A DNA stretch of 64,000 nt from Pseudomonadota bacterium (GTDB lineage Bacteria > Pseudomonadota > Alphaproteobacteria > Rickettsiales > SXRF01). This document shows positions 6,848 to 15,200 of this stretch, piece after piece. Position 1 is the first letter of the stretch. Every line of letters begins with the position of its first letter. The notes beneath the pieces are model-generated. The model saw only the letters and a program-made list of their open reading frames with translations, was not told the origin of the DNA and searched no databases. The translations under genes were made by a program, and so were the position numbers. The DNA is taken from contig CAUJHR010000022.1 in assembly GCA_963205195.1 (NCBI GenBank), positions 56,221 through 120,220 of the forward strand. Reading direction: 5' to 3'.

Positions 6848-9800
6848 CTATATGGAGGTTAAACAATGTTTTATCCAGCCAGCGGTGAGTTTTTCCTGCA
6901 GGCTATTTTGCTTCAGTCGGTCATTTAAATGCTGCCAGGCCACGTTATCAAGCAGCTGGTCTTGATTGAAGCAGGAATAAACATAGGTTTCCTTGCCGGT
7001 TGCAGGATCAATATGTTTTTGCAGGCATTGGGCGCAGATTTCCTTCATCATGCACTGCATTGGCGAGTTGATGCTGCCGATTGCGATATGGGCGGGGTTT
7101 AAATGCGGGTGCAGTACGCCGTGTCTTGCTGCCGCGACTGCCGCCATCATGCGGTCAGAGCCGATGGCGATTATATGCCCTACCTCGGAAAGAGAAATAT
7201 CGCCCTGGCCTAATTTACCATCGCCATAAGCTTTAATGGCTTCGACGATATTACCGTGAAAGAACCTATCCTGCGGGCGATTGGCAGTGAAAGGAACTGG
7301 TTCATCGCAGCACCAGATGACAGTGTCAGCGGCGGCTTCTATCTCGGCAACTTTATATCTGTCCACAGCTTTTTTATAGCCCGCGAAATATAAAACCTTG
7401 CAGCCATTTTCACGCATGGCTTTGCCTATGGAAAACAGAACAGCATTACCAAGCCCGCCCCCAACGAGCATTATATTTTTCTCATGTGGTATTTCGGTAG
7501 GCGCTCCGGTAGGACCCATAAGTATAACGGGCTCGCCGGGCTTTAAATGAGCGCACAGGTCGGATGACCCGCCCATTTCTAAGACGATGGTGGCAAGCAA
7601 TCCCTTTTCCTTATCCACCCACGCACCGGTGAGCGCAAGGCCTTCCATTGCTAGGTTGGTCATGAGTCGCGAGTCATGAGTCATGGGCGATTTTTCTTCA
7701 TGACCCGTGACCAATGACCCGTGACCAACTTTAAGGGCATTGGCCTCATAATTCTGCAGGCGGTAGAACTGTCCCGGCTGGAATTGACGGGCGGCAAGAG
7801 GCGCGTGTATCACCACTTCGATGATATTAGGTGTCAGGCGGTTCACTGCATGGACGGTTGCGCGGAGTTCATGATTTATTCTTTGTAGGAAATTCGGTTG
7901 CTTATTACTGGCTGATTGTTGCAATATGCGACTAACCACCGGATAACCCTGCTTGGCGCTGCCCATGGCTTTTACCACATTCCCGGCAAAGGATGGATGA
8001 AGATCGCCGAAAAAACTCACTGCTTTTCCGTCTTTATTTATTGAAAGCAGCACGCGCACATCTTTGGGTTTGGAAATACGCTCCGGTTTAACCGGGTTTC
8101 CTGCTTCATCAACGGCGCGGAAATATTTGCCGTCCAGTTCGAAATGCAGCGGGGCTTCGCGCTGCAAGACGGTATTTGGGCTGGTTCCTGCGGCAACTAA
8201 AATAGTACGCGCCGGCAAGGTGATTTTGTCATCCCCGCGCAGGCGGGGATCTAGATTCCCGTTTTCACGGGAATGGCAAGAAAGAAGGGCAATAGAATTA
8301 GCGGCACCGAACTCATCAACCTGTATGCTTACCGGCTCATACTGCTCGGCGATAAAAATACCTTCCTCGAAAGCTTTTTCCACTTCCTCATGGTTGAGGC
8401 GATAGCTAGGCGCGTCAATAAGACGTTTGCGGTAAACCAGTTTAACGCCGCCCCAACTATCGAGTAAGCCCCATATATCAGGGTTTGCTTTTTGGCGTTC
8501 GGCGCGGATGGCTTTTGCGTGGCTTATGAATTCTTCTGCTACCTGGGCATCTTCCGCGCTCCAGTTCTTGCGCGCTTCCGCTTCGCCGTATTTCTCTGCT
8601 AGTATCTCGTAGCGGGTGAGGAATTTTTCCACCTGCACCGGATAATAAGCCAGCGATTCGGTGGCGGTATCAATCGCAGTCAGTCCGCCGCCGATAACAA
8701 CTATTGGCAAACGGATCTGGAGGTTAGCAATCGAATCTTTTTTGCCCGCGCCGGTTAGCTGTAGCGCCATCAGAAAATCCGACGCGGCACGGACGCCGCG
8801 TGCCAGCGCGTTGGGTATATCCAGCACTGTGGGTTTGCCAGCTCCCATGCATAGTGCGATATGGTCGAAGCCCAACCCAAAAGCATTTTCGTAAGTGAGA
8901 GATGAACCGAAACGTACACCGCCGAACATGGCAAATTGTTTGCGGCGCTCAAGCAAAAGGCGTATGACCTTCAGGTAATTCTTATCCCAGCGCACGGTGA
9001 TACCATATTCGGCGACACCACCAAAGCCAGCGAGGGAGCGCTCATCAAGAGATTCATAAAGCGTATTTATATCTCTGATGGGAATAAAATCGCAGCGCGA
9101 GCCATCAGATTTTACACCGGAAATTTTTTCGTCAAGCGGCTCTATTTTTAACCCGTCAATGCCTACTACCGTATGACCGTCATTCATTAAGTGGTGGGCG
9201 AGTGTATATCCAGCGGGCCCAAGCCCTGATACCAGAACTTTATAGCCGCTATCGGGTTTTTCTACCGGGCGCGTAAGATTCAGCGGGTTCCAGCGTGTAA
9301 GCAGAGAATATATCTCAAAGCCGTAAGGCAGTTGCAAAATATCGCGAAGAGTGTGGGTTTCTACCTGCGGGATATTCACCGGCTCTTGTTTTTGGTAGAT
9401 ACAGGATTTCATACAATCATTGCAGATGCGGTGCCCGGTTCCGGCACACATCGGGTTGTCAACCACCACCATAGCCAGCGCGCCCAGCGGCACACCTTCG
9501 GATTTCAGGAAATTCATTTCCGAGATTTTTTCTTCCAGCGGACAACCGGCTTGAACTATGTCGAGCGCGTTCTTTTTGACCTCGCCCGTTTTTTCCTTAA
9601 GCCCCTTGGAGCAGGAATCCTTTCCCTGATTGTGGCAGAAAATGCAATAATTAGCATTGTCTAATGTTTGTATCAGAGAGCCACCGTCATCTGTCAGGGC
9701 AAAACCCTCACGTTTACGCAAATGTGATTTTGCAAAACGCAGAACCTGAACCCCGTCGCGCAGTTCTGATTCGGCGGCAACTAAATTAATAGGGTCGAGT

Positions 9801-10369
9801 TTTTTGGGCTGCTTGAATAAAATGCCATGCGCGTGACGTTTTTTTCCTTCTTCGCTATAAAGCGCCCATGCGCCGTAACGCCCGGCAATTTCCAATAGTG
9901 ATTTATTCTCTTCCTCTTTTTCCAGCCAGCCCATAACCACCTTGGAAAATGCCAACTCAAAAAATTCATCTTCCGCTGGGGGCAGGGGAAGCATGCCAAG
10001 CAAGGCATTGCCGCTTACTCGCGCAGCTTCCTCAGCGCTTAGTGCCTTTGCCGCACGGCGCTGGATGAACAGGCGTTTGCAGGCATAAAGCGGAGCAAGC
10101 TGGTGGTGGATCTGCGCTAATTCCAGCAGCTCTTTTTTAATACCGAATAATTCTCCGACAAAATCTTCCAGATGCGGCGCAAGGTCGATGAGTAGCTGTG
10201 AATGTTCCTTTTCGGAAAGGGCATGTTTGTCGGCGCGTCCTGCAAGCAGGCGGTTATGCAGCGCGACATCGCCAGATTTTAAATGCTCAATGAAAGCGCT
10301 GTCTATCTTCAGCAATCCTTCGCGTTGATATAATTCCCCGAAATTTATTCCGTATCCGAAATCAGTCAT
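6848..10369 (-). CDS. Giant fused oxidoreductase: GltD-like FAD/NAD(P) module plus PyrK/FNR-like module, with Fe-S motifs
   Basis: 1173 residues. Residues 1 to about 330 are an unrecognised region ending in a cysteine cluster (CIFCHNQGKDSC and MCAGTGHRICNDCMKSC). A GltD-like flavoprotein follows, with SGLGPAGYTLA (about 390), IGGGLTAIDTA and AAGTSPNTV. The C-terminal third resembles PyrK/ferredoxin-NADP reductase (QFQPGQFYRL, MLVGGGLGNA) and ends in a [2Fe-2S]-type motif, CMMKEICAQC then VYSCF. It is the last gene of the cys operon, 2 bases after cysNC. No CysJ flavoprotein is present, so it may pass NAD(P)H electrons to CysI; that is inference. Two unrelated dispersed repeats are inserted in frame (7655-7729 and 8231-8274). 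Confidence 0.85.
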   Translation of the reverse strand: MTDFGYGINFGELYQREGLLKIDSAFIEHLKSGDVALHNRLLAGRADKHALSEKEHSQLLIDLAPHLEDFVGELFGIKKELLELAQIHHQLAPLYACKRLFIQRRAAKALSAEEAARVSGNALLGMLPLPPAEDEFFELAFSKVVMGWLEKEEENKSLLEIAGRYGAWALYSEEGKKRHAHGILFKQPKKLDPINLVAAESELRDGVQVLRFAKSHLRKREGFALTDDGGSLIQTLDNANYCIFCHNQGKDSCSKGLKEKTGEVKKNALDIVQAGCPLEEKISEMNFLKSEGVPLGALAMVVVDNPMCAGTGHRICNDCMKSCIYQKQEPVNIPQVETHTLRDILQLPYGFEIYSLLTRWNPLNLTRPVEKPDSGYKVLVSGLGPAGYTLAHHLMNDGHTVVGIDGLKIEPLDEKISGVKSDGSRCDFIPIRDINTLYESLDERSLAGFGGVAEYGITVRWDKNYLKVIRLLLERRKQFAMFGGVRFGSSLTYENAFGLGFDHIALCMGAGKPTVLDIPNALARGVRAASDFLMALQLTGAGKKDSIANLQIRLPIVVIGGGLTAIDTATESLAYYPVQVEKFLTRYEILAEKYGEAEARKNWSAEDAQVAEEFISHAKAIRAERQKANPDIWGLLDSWGGVKLVYRKRLIDAPSYRLNHEEVEKAFEEGIFIAEQYEPVSIQVDEFGAANSIALLSCHSRENGNLDPRLRGDDKITLPARTILVAAGTSPNTVLQREAPLHFELDGKYFRAVDEAGNPVKPERISKPKDVRVLLSINKDGKAVSFFGDLHPSFAGNVVKAMGSAKQGYPVVSRILQQSASNKQPNFLQRINHELRATVHAVNRLTPNIIEVVIHAPLAARQFQPGQFYRLQNYEANALKVGHGSLVTGHEEKSPMTHDSRLMTNLAMEGLALTGAWVDKEKGLLATIVLEMGGSSDLCAHLKPGEPVILMGPTGAPTEIPHEKNIMLVGGGLGNAVLFSIGKAMRENGCKVLYFAGYKKAVDRYKVAEIEAAADTVIWCCDEPVPFTANRPQDRFFHGNIVEAIKAYGDGKLGQGDISLSEVGHIIAIGSDRMMAAVAAARHGVLHPHLNPAHIAIGSINSPMQCMMKEICAQCLQKHIDPATGKETYVYSCFNQDQLLDNVAWQHLNDRLKQNSLQEKLTAGWIKHCLTSI
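7655..7729. repeat. Heptamer-based palindromic repeat inserted in frame in the giant oxidoreductase gene
   Basis: 75 bp (25 codons) running from gttggtca to tgaccaac. The left half is successive 7-mers GTCATGA, GTCGCGA, GTCATGA, GTCATGG. The right half is 7-mers of the ATGACCC/GTGACCA type. The halves are imperfect inverted repeats. On the minus strand it encodes VGHGSLVTGH and a following low-complexity stretch that interrupts the PyrK-like domain. The same heptamers occur at 13213-13245 and 13605-13633. Confidence 0.8.
8231..8274. repeat. Twin 20-bp palindromes inserted in frame in the giant oxidoreductase gene
   Basis: Two perfect 8-bp stem hairpins, ATCCCCGC-N4-GCGGGGAT (8231-8250) and ATTCCCGT-N4-ACGGGAAT (8255-8274), are joined by CTAG. 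They encode the short stretch CHSRENGNLDPRLRGDDK. Flank and core match the other palindromes at 12321, 14716, 14875 and 15218. The form ATTCCC-N8-GGGAAT is the same as the neisserial dRS3 consensus. Confidence 0.85.
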
Positions 10370-10371
10370 TT

Positions 10372-12294
10372 TTAAATCCCTACACCAGAATAGTCACCTG
10401 CTGCCGCAATTTCCATATTGCGCGCTGGTTCGACCAGTTGCTGGTCAATATATTTAAGCAATTGCTCAACGCAAGCCTGAACGCTTAATTCTTCAGTGTT
10501 TATTATAATATCAGGGTTATGCGGTTCTTCGAAAGGCGCGGATATCCCTGTGAATTCAGGAATCTCTCCGGCGCGGGCTTTTGCGTATAATCCTTTTACA
10601 TCACGTTTCTCACAGGTTTCAAGCGAAGCTTTTATATAAATGCTGTGATAATAATTAGGAGCAATGGCACGCGCTGTGTGCCGATTTTCACTGGTTGGCG
10701 AAATAAATGCGCTTATCACTATTACCCCGGCTTTAGCAAAAAGTGCTGCGGTTTCTGCCACACGGCGCAAATTTTCAGCGCGATCAGTTGCCGAGAACCC
10801 CAGGTCGCGGTTTAGACCCTTGCGTATATTGTCGCCGTCTAGAACGAACACCTGGTAGCCTTTATCGAACAGGCGTTTTTGCAGAAGCTTGGCAATGGTT
10901 GATTTGCCGGAGCCTGATAAGCCGGAGAACCATAATATCCCACCTAAATGACCGTTTACCAGTGCGCGTTGTTCTTTAGTTATGCCAAAATCTACGTCAA
11001 AAATATTATCAGATTTTACTTTCTGCGGCTTACCTGCCCGCTGGTCGAAAAACCCGTCCATATTTATTATGCCACCACCTGCGATATCGTAATCCTGCAA
11101 AATCACGAAGCGACCCATGTGCGGATTACTCGCGAAATCATCAACCACTGCAAGGCCGCGTACGCGCAGGATAATTTCGGCAACGTTGCTGCGCTCAACC
11201 CGGTTAGCAGGAACCTGCTCCAGCGAATCGGCATCAATCACATGCTCGATGGTTTTTACTTCCGCCATCATTTCGGAAGTTCCGATCTTTATTTTATAGC
11301 GCTTGCCAAGTTCGAGCGGTTTGTGCCCCAGCCAGAAGATGCGGGCGCGGAAGAGGCTGGTGAGAATTGGTGCGCGTTCAACATGACTTACAATATTGCC
11401 GCGTTCGGCGAATATCTGGTCGGTAAGGGTAATACCCACACTTTGCCCGGCATGTGCAGTTTGCGGCGGATTATCGGTTGTTGGCCACTGCTCAATACTT
11501 GCGATTTTTGCGAGGGTATTGGATGGAGAAAAAAGCAGTTCATCACCAACTTTAAGTGAGCCGCTTTCGATACGTCCGGCTAATATGCGGCGCTCATCGA
11601 ATTTATAAATATCCTGTATAGAAAAACGTAAGGGTAATTTCTCATCGGCGCTGGCTACGTCAAATTTTTCCAGCATTTGAGTTACAGTTTCGCCTTTATG
11701 CCACTGCATATTATTGGAGATGGATTTTATTCCATCACCATCGCGTGCGGAAATAGGTATGAAGCATGTAGGTGTAACACCGAGGCTTTTTAGATATTCA
11801 CGGTATTCTTTTTCTATTGTGCGGAAGGTTTTTTCATCATAGCCGACCATATCCATTTTATTCACCAGCACCGCTATCTGGCGCACGCCGAGTAGATGCA
11901 GCAGATAACCATGACGTTTGCTTTGCTCGCGGATGCCTTCTTTCGCATCGATCAGAACTAGCGCTGCATCGGCTTGTGCTGCCCCGGTTATCATGTTTTT
12001 GAGGAACTCTTTATGACCAGGCGCATCAATTATCACAATGTCACGGTTAGGAGTTTTAAGCCATATCTGGGTGGTGTCTATGGTGATTCCCTGGTCGCGC
12101 TCAGTCTGCAAGGCGTCCATTAGGAATGACCATTCAAAAGGCATACCGCGTTTTTTGCAGCTTGCCTGAATTGCTTCGAATTTTCCTTCGGGCAGTGAAT
12201 TGGTGTCATAAAGTAAACGCCCGACCAAAGTCGATTTTCCGTGATCCACATGACCGACGATCACGATTTTAAGTTGTTGTTTGCTATTAGTCAT
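10372..12294 (-). CDS. cysNC: Bifunctional sulfate adenylyltransferase subunit 1 / adenylylsulfate kinase (CysN-CysC, NodQ type)
   Basis: 640 residues. The N-terminal two thirds are an EF-Tu-like GTPase ([25 protein letters not shown]) that drives ATP sulfurylase together with CysD. The C-terminal third is APS kinase ([30 protein letters not shown]). Together they make APS and PAPS from sulfate in the cytoplasm. The gene follows cysD after an 83-base gap that carries a palindromic repeat, and precedes the giant oxidoreductase by 2 bases. The fusion is common in alphaproteobacteria. Confidence 0.96.
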   Translation of the reverse strand: MTNSKQQLKIVIVGHVDHGKSTLVGRLLYDTNSLPEGKFEAIQASCKKRGMPFEWSFLMDALQTERDQGITIDTTQIWLKTPNRDIVIIDAPGHKEFLKNMITGAAQADAALVLIDAKEGIREQSKRHGYLLHLLGVRQIAVLVNKMDMVGYDEKTFRTIEKEYREYLKSLGVTPTCFIPISARDGDGIKSISNNMQWHKGETVTQMLEKFDVASADEKLPLRFSIQDIYKFDERRILAGRIESGSLKVGDELLFSPSNTLAKIASIEQWPTTDNPPQTAHAGQSVGITLTDQIFAERGNIVSHVERAPILTSLFRARIFWLGHKPLELGKRYKIKIGTSEMMAEVKTIEHVIDADSLEQVPANRVERSNVAEIILRVRGLAVVDDFASNPHMGRFVILQDYDIAGGGIINMDGFFDQRAGKPQKVKSDNIFDVDFGITKEQRALVNGHLGGILWFSGLSGSGKSTIAKLLQKRLFDKGYQVFVLDGDNIRKGLNRDLGFSATDRAENLRRVAETAALFAKAGVIVISAFISPTSENRHTARAIAPNYYHSIYIKASLETCEKRDVKGLYAKARAGEIPEFTGISAPFEEPHNPDIIINTEELSVQACVEQLLKYIDQQLVEPARNMEIAAAGDYSGVGI

Positions 12295-12320
12295 ATTTTT
12301 TCTCTATCCATATTTACCAG

Positions 12321-12340
12321 ATCCCCGCATGCGCGGGGAT
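12321..12340. repeat. 20-bp palindromic repeat between cysD and cysNC
   Basis: ATCCCCGC-ATGC-GCGGGGAT forms a perfect 8-bp stem and belongs to the ATYCCC-N8-GGGRAT family seen elsewhere in this operon. A second small hairpin, GCAAGC-ATA-GCTTGC, follows at 12353-12367. Neither is followed by a T-run on the minus strand, so they are more likely repeats than terminators. Confidence 0.75.
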
Positions 12341-12377
12341 GAACTCGTCTAAGCAAGCATAGCTTGCAAGACATCGT

Positions 12378-13226
12378 TCACATATATCCATCTGCTCTGA
12401 GGCGCTCAAAACTGCTTTCGTCTTCATCGGCACCCATAGGCCTTCCTGAGCGTTCCGAGGTTTTTGTTACCTTAAGCTCGGCGATTATTTCTTCAATCGT
12501 AGCCGCCGAACTTTCAACCGGCCAGGTTATTCCTTTTTCACCAAGGCTTCTAAAGCGCATCATCTTACCGCCGAAATCGCGGCCTTCAAATTGCCCGTAT
12601 TTTTTTGCAAAATAAAGTGGCACGATAGGTATATTTTCGCGCTGTATATATTGCCAGATGTCAAGCTCGGTCCAATGAAGGAGCGGGTGGATGCGGATGG
12701 AAGTTCCTGGCGCAAATTCGGTTTTATACTGGTCCCAGAATTCGGGAGGCTGCTCTTTCACGTCCCAACCTCCTTCAACGCCGCGTGGAGAGAATACACG
12801 CTCTTTTGCACGGGTGGCTTCCTCGTCACGGCGGATTCCAGCTATGATTCCGACGAAGCCATGCTCCTCGATAACTGCTTTAAGCCCTAAAGTTTTGCGC
12901 GAAGCGACACGGGCAGCATGGGGCAGGGTTATATCGGTTGCCTCGATAGGCGGGCAGATTGGGGAAAGCAGATTCACGCCCCATTCCTTGGAATATTGAT
13001 CGCGGAAAGCATACACTTCCGGCATTTCCAGCTCAGTATCGCAGTGTATAAGCGGGAATGGCACGTTGCCGAAAAATGCCTTACGTGCCAGGTGGATCAT
13101 TACGTTGGAATCCTTTCCGAACGACCACAGCATCGCAATCTTATCAATTGCATGAAAGGCCTCTCGGAAGATGTAAATACTTTGGGCTTCAAGTTGGTCT
13201 AGGTGGTTTAGCTGGTCATTAGTCAT
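12378..13226 (-). CDS. cysD: Sulfate adenylyltransferase subunit 2 (CysD)
   Basis: A 282-residue PP-loop ATP sulfurylase subunit that makes APS from sulfate and ATP with CysN. SFGKDSNVMIHL is the PP-loop, and ERVFSPRG and RIHPLLHWTELDIW are typical CysD blocks. The first residues MTNDQ are encoded by the heptamer repeat (13213-13245), so the repeat supplies the start codon. There is no clear Shine-Dalgarno, and translation may be coupled to the upstream four-helix-bundle gene, whose stop is 4 bases away. Confidence 0.95.
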   Translation of the reverse strand: MTNDQLNHLDQLEAQSIYIFREAFHAIDKIAMLWSFGKDSNVMIHLARKAFFGNVPFPLIHCDTELEMPEVYAFRDQYSKEWGVNLLSPICPPIEATDITLPHAARVASRKTLGLKAVIEEHGFVGIIAGIRRDEEATRAKERVFSPRGVEGGWDVKEQPPEFWDQYKTEFAPGTSIRIHPLLHWTELDIWQYIQRENIPIVPLYFAKKYGQFEGRDFGGKMMRFRSLGEKGITWPVESSAATIEEIIAELKVTKTSERSGRPMGADEDESSFERLRADGYM

Positions 13227-13245
13227 GGGTCACGCGTCATGAGTT
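13213..13245. repeat. Heptamer repeat copy at the left end of the four-helix-bundle cassette
   Basis: Reads gtcatta-gtcatgg-gtcacgc-gtcatga in 7-base steps. Read on the minus strand it carries the stop codon of the four-helix-bundle gene and the start codon of cysD. It is an imperfect inverted copy of the repeat at 13605-13633. Confidence 0.8.
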
Positions 13246-13616
13246 GAAGGTTGTTTCTGAGATTTTATTAGTTTTCCCAGCATTTTATTTATGCTTTCTA
13301 TAATTAAGCAGATTTCCTTGTATATTTCTTTTTCAATATATTTCCTTGCGAAAGAGAGTATCATTTGAGTTTCAAGCTCAGCCAGAGAACCGCGAACGAT
13401 ATAAAGAAATTGGATAAATTCTTTTTTACTTGCTCTAGCGCAGCCCTCAGCAATATTTGATGGTATTGAGACGGCGCATCTTTGCATTTGCGACGACAAA
13501 CCATAACGCTGATCTATAGGAAATTTCTCCGTTAAATCATAAATTTTATCGGTAAGGCGCATGGATAACTTCCATACTTCCAATTGCCGGAATCCTTTCT
13601 TATTCTCATGACTCAT
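13230..13616 (-). CDS. Four-helix-bundle protein (23S rRNA intervening-sequence / S23 family)
   Basis: 128 residues with the S23 signature: LEVWKLSMRLTDKIYDLTEKFP, YGLSSQMQRCAVSIPSNIAEG and a helical C-terminus. Family members occur in rRNA intervening sequences and, as Avd-like proteins, in retroelements; the molecular role is unknown. Here it sits inside the cys operon between cysH and cysD with no link to sulfur. Its first codons (MSHE) and last codons (STHDA) lie in heptamer repeats that bracket it as inverted copies, so it looks like an inserted cassette. Confidence 0.85.
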   Translation of the reverse strand: MSHENKKGFRQLEVWKLSMRLTDKIYDLTEKFPIDQRYGLSSQMQRCAVSIPSNIAEGCARASKKEFIQFLYIVRGSLAELETQMILSFARKYIEKEIYKEICLIIESINKMLGKLIKSQKQPSTHDA

Positions 13617-13633
13617 GACTCATGACCCGTGAC
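13605..13633. repeat. Heptamer repeat copy at the right end of the four-helix-bundle cassette
   Basis: Three tandem CTCATGA units are followed by CCCGTGAC. On the minus strand TCATGAG repeats every 7 bases, so ATG and TGA appear in successive frames. It supplies the stop codon of cysH (VTGHES-stop) and the start codon of the four-helix-bundle gene. Confidence 0.8.
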
Positions 13634-14347
13634 TATATTGGTTGGTATGTGAAGGCCGCACTCTGTTTTCTGTTCGCCGTCTTTGGCTGTATGCCGCCAG
13701 CGGCCAGCGCGTTCGTCCTCACCGGGTTTTACCGGGGAAGTGCAGGGGGCGCAGCCGATGGAGAGGTAGCCTTTGTCAATGAGCGGATGTTTTGGCAGGT
13801 CACGAAATGCCGCTTCGATTTTTTGGCGCTCTTTATCCCAATTAGCCAGCGGATTGATGCGGAAAATATTTTTATCATCCAGCTCAATTGTTTCGAGTGC
13901 GGAGCGTTCGGAATTCTGGTAGCGCTTGCGCCCGGTTACCAGTGCTTCCAATCCTAAATTTTTAACTGCGCGGTCAAGCGGTTCCACCTTACGCAGCCAG
14001 CAGCAGCGGTCAGGATTTGAATCCCATAGTTTGCCTGCACTATCAATGCGGTTTAGTAATTCAGGATCGGGCGTCAGGAAATGAATATTTTGTAAACCTA
14101 ACTTATTTTTTAGCGTTTCTACATATTCTAAAGTTTCAGGAAAATGTTTTCCTGTTTCTAAAAATAATACCGGAGTGTTTTTATCAATTTCAGAAACCAG
14201 CGCGAGCAATAAAGCGGCATCAGCACCGAAAGAAGAGATAAGGGCAATCTTGTTTTTAAATTCTGAACCAATCATCACGTGCAATAAATCAAGCGCATCC
14301 AACGCGCTATAATTTTTTTGTAGAACGGCCAGCTTTTCTTGATTCAT
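13613..14347 (-). CDS. cysH: Assimilatory adenylylsulfate (APS/PAPS) reductase CysH
   Basis: A 244-residue reductase that turns activated sulfate into sulfite with thioredoxin or glutaredoxin. The PP-loop-like SSFGADAALLL and ETGKHFPETL are visible. The [4Fe-4S] cysteine pairs CC (in RCCWLRKVEPLD) and CAPC mark the APS-reductase type, and the catalytic ECGLH is present near the C-terminus. The last residues VTGHES come from the heptamer repeat rather than the family. Its start overlaps the stop of the upstream siroheme gene in ATGA. An APS kinase in the same operon suggests PAPS may also be used. Confidence 0.94.
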   Translation of the reverse strand: MNQEKLAVLQKNYSALDALDLLHVMIGSEFKNKIALISSFGADAALLLALVSEIDKNTPVLFLETGKHFPETLEYVETLKNKLGLQNIHFLTPDPELLNRIDSAGKLWDSNPDRCCWLRKVEPLDRAVKNLGLEALVTGRKRYQNSERSALETIELDDKNIFRINPLANWDKERQKIEAAFRDLPKHPLIDKGYLSIGCAPCTSPVKPGEDERAGRWRHTAKDGEQKTECGLHIPTNIVTGHES

Positions 14348-14856
14348 TGCAGCCAGCCTTTTTCAGTAAGGAATTTTTCACTTTCCTGTAAAACTTCAGC
14401 TGTGGTTTTATTTTTTGTTTTTAAGCTTAAGCGGAAATTTTTTATTTCTTCGGTGCGCTCTTTCCACTCTTCGCCAAATTTATTTGCTATATAATCGCGT
14501 ATTCTGCGAGAAAGGGTTGGCGATGCCCCGCCTGTGGAAACGGCTATAAGCAGGTCGCCGCGTTTTACATTTGCGGTGAAATAAAAGTCGCATAGGTCAT
14601 TCATATCCTCAACATTTACCAGCTTTCCGGCGGTGCGGGCGGCGGCGGAAATTTTTTCTGATTCCGTGCGCGCAAGGCCTGCAACCATAACTATGTTATT
14701 ATCTTCTATAGCTGGATGCCAGCCTTCGCTGGCATGACAAATGTTTATCCTGGTTGCTCCATATTCTATTAACTGGGCGCGGCGTTTTTCCAAGGCTTCG
14801 CCTTCACCGATAAGTAATATAGGAATTTTTGCAAGGTCGAGTGCAATAGGAAACAT
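14344..14856 (-). CDS. Precorrin-2 dehydrogenase / siroheme synthase N-terminal domain protein
   Basis: 170 residues matching the NAD-binding part of CysG/Met8, which oxidises precorrin-2 and can insert iron to make siroheme, the cofactor of CysI. Visible are PILLIGEGEALEKRRAQLIEYGA, VNVEDMNDLCDFYF and STGGASPTLSRRIRD. The uroporphyrinogen methylase half of CysG is absent here. A palindromic repeat (14716-14735) is inserted in frame, giving ICHASEGWHPAI in the variable region after the Rossmann start. It overlaps cysH by 4 bases; the GIY-YIG gene ends 2 bases upstream. Confidence 0.88.
   Translation of the reverse strand: MFPIALDLAKIPILLIGEGEALEKRRAQLIEYGATRINICHASEGWHPAIEDNNIVMVAGLARTESEKISAAARTAGKLVNVEDMNDLCDFYFTANVKRGDLLIAVSTGGASPTLSRRIRDYIANKFGEEWKERTEEIKNFRLSLKTKNKTTAEVLQESEKFLTEKGWLQ
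14716..14735. repeat. 20-bp palindromic repeat inside the siroheme synthase gene
   Basis: ATGCCAGC-CTTC-GCTGGCAT, followed by gaca. The central GCCTTCGC and the trailing gaca are identical to the copy at 15218-15237, while the outer stem bases differ in a compensated way, so the hairpin is kept. It is translated in frame. Confidence 0.75.
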
Positions 14857-14858
14857 TA

Positions 14859-15200
14859 CTATACCTTCTCCGTCATTCCCGCGAAGGCGGGAATCTTATC
14901 TAGTCTAGGATTAGGAAATAAAGATGGATATAAATCTTCCCATAATGGGTTTTGTTTTTCAATTAAGTCTATCTTCATAGCACGATACCATTTTTTAATA
15001 CGCTTTTCGCGTAATATCGCTGATTCAGCATTCTCGTGCTGTTCAAAATACACCAATTTCTTTACATGATAATCCTTGGTAAAGCCATCAACCACACTTT
15101 CTTTATGCTGCCAAATCCGTTTTATTAAATCGGATGTCACGCCAGTATAAAGAACACCGTATGGTTTGCTTGCCATTATATATACAAAAAAACTTTTCAT
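14859..15200 (-). CDS. GIY-YIG endonuclease-domain protein, inserted cassette
   Basis: A 113-residue single-domain GIY-YIG protein: FVYIMASKPYGVLYTGVTSDLIKR gives the GIY/YIG strands and arginine, and LREKRIKKW gives the catalytic glutamate region. These small nucleases are common in bacteria and mostly uncharacterised. It sits between cysI and the siroheme gene with no functional link to them. Its last codons (KIPAFAGMTEKV) are encoded by a palindromic repeat, and an exact inverted copy of that 27-bp repeat lies just upstream of its start. It therefore looks like a 369-bp mobile cassette. Confidence 0.88.
   Translation of the reverse strand: MKSFFVYIMASKPYGVLYTGVTSDLIKRIWQHKESVVDGFTKDYHVKKLVYFEQHENAESAILREKRIKKWYRAMKIDLIEKQNPLWEDLYPSLFPNPRLDKIPAFAGMTEKV

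Noticed and set aside
10948..11559. 203-codon plus-strand frame
   Set aside because: Shadow of cysNC on the other strand; composition is unlike a real protein.
13605..13633. Short tandem repeats considered as a CRISPR fragment
   Set aside because: 7-base units with no spacers; no cas genes nearby.
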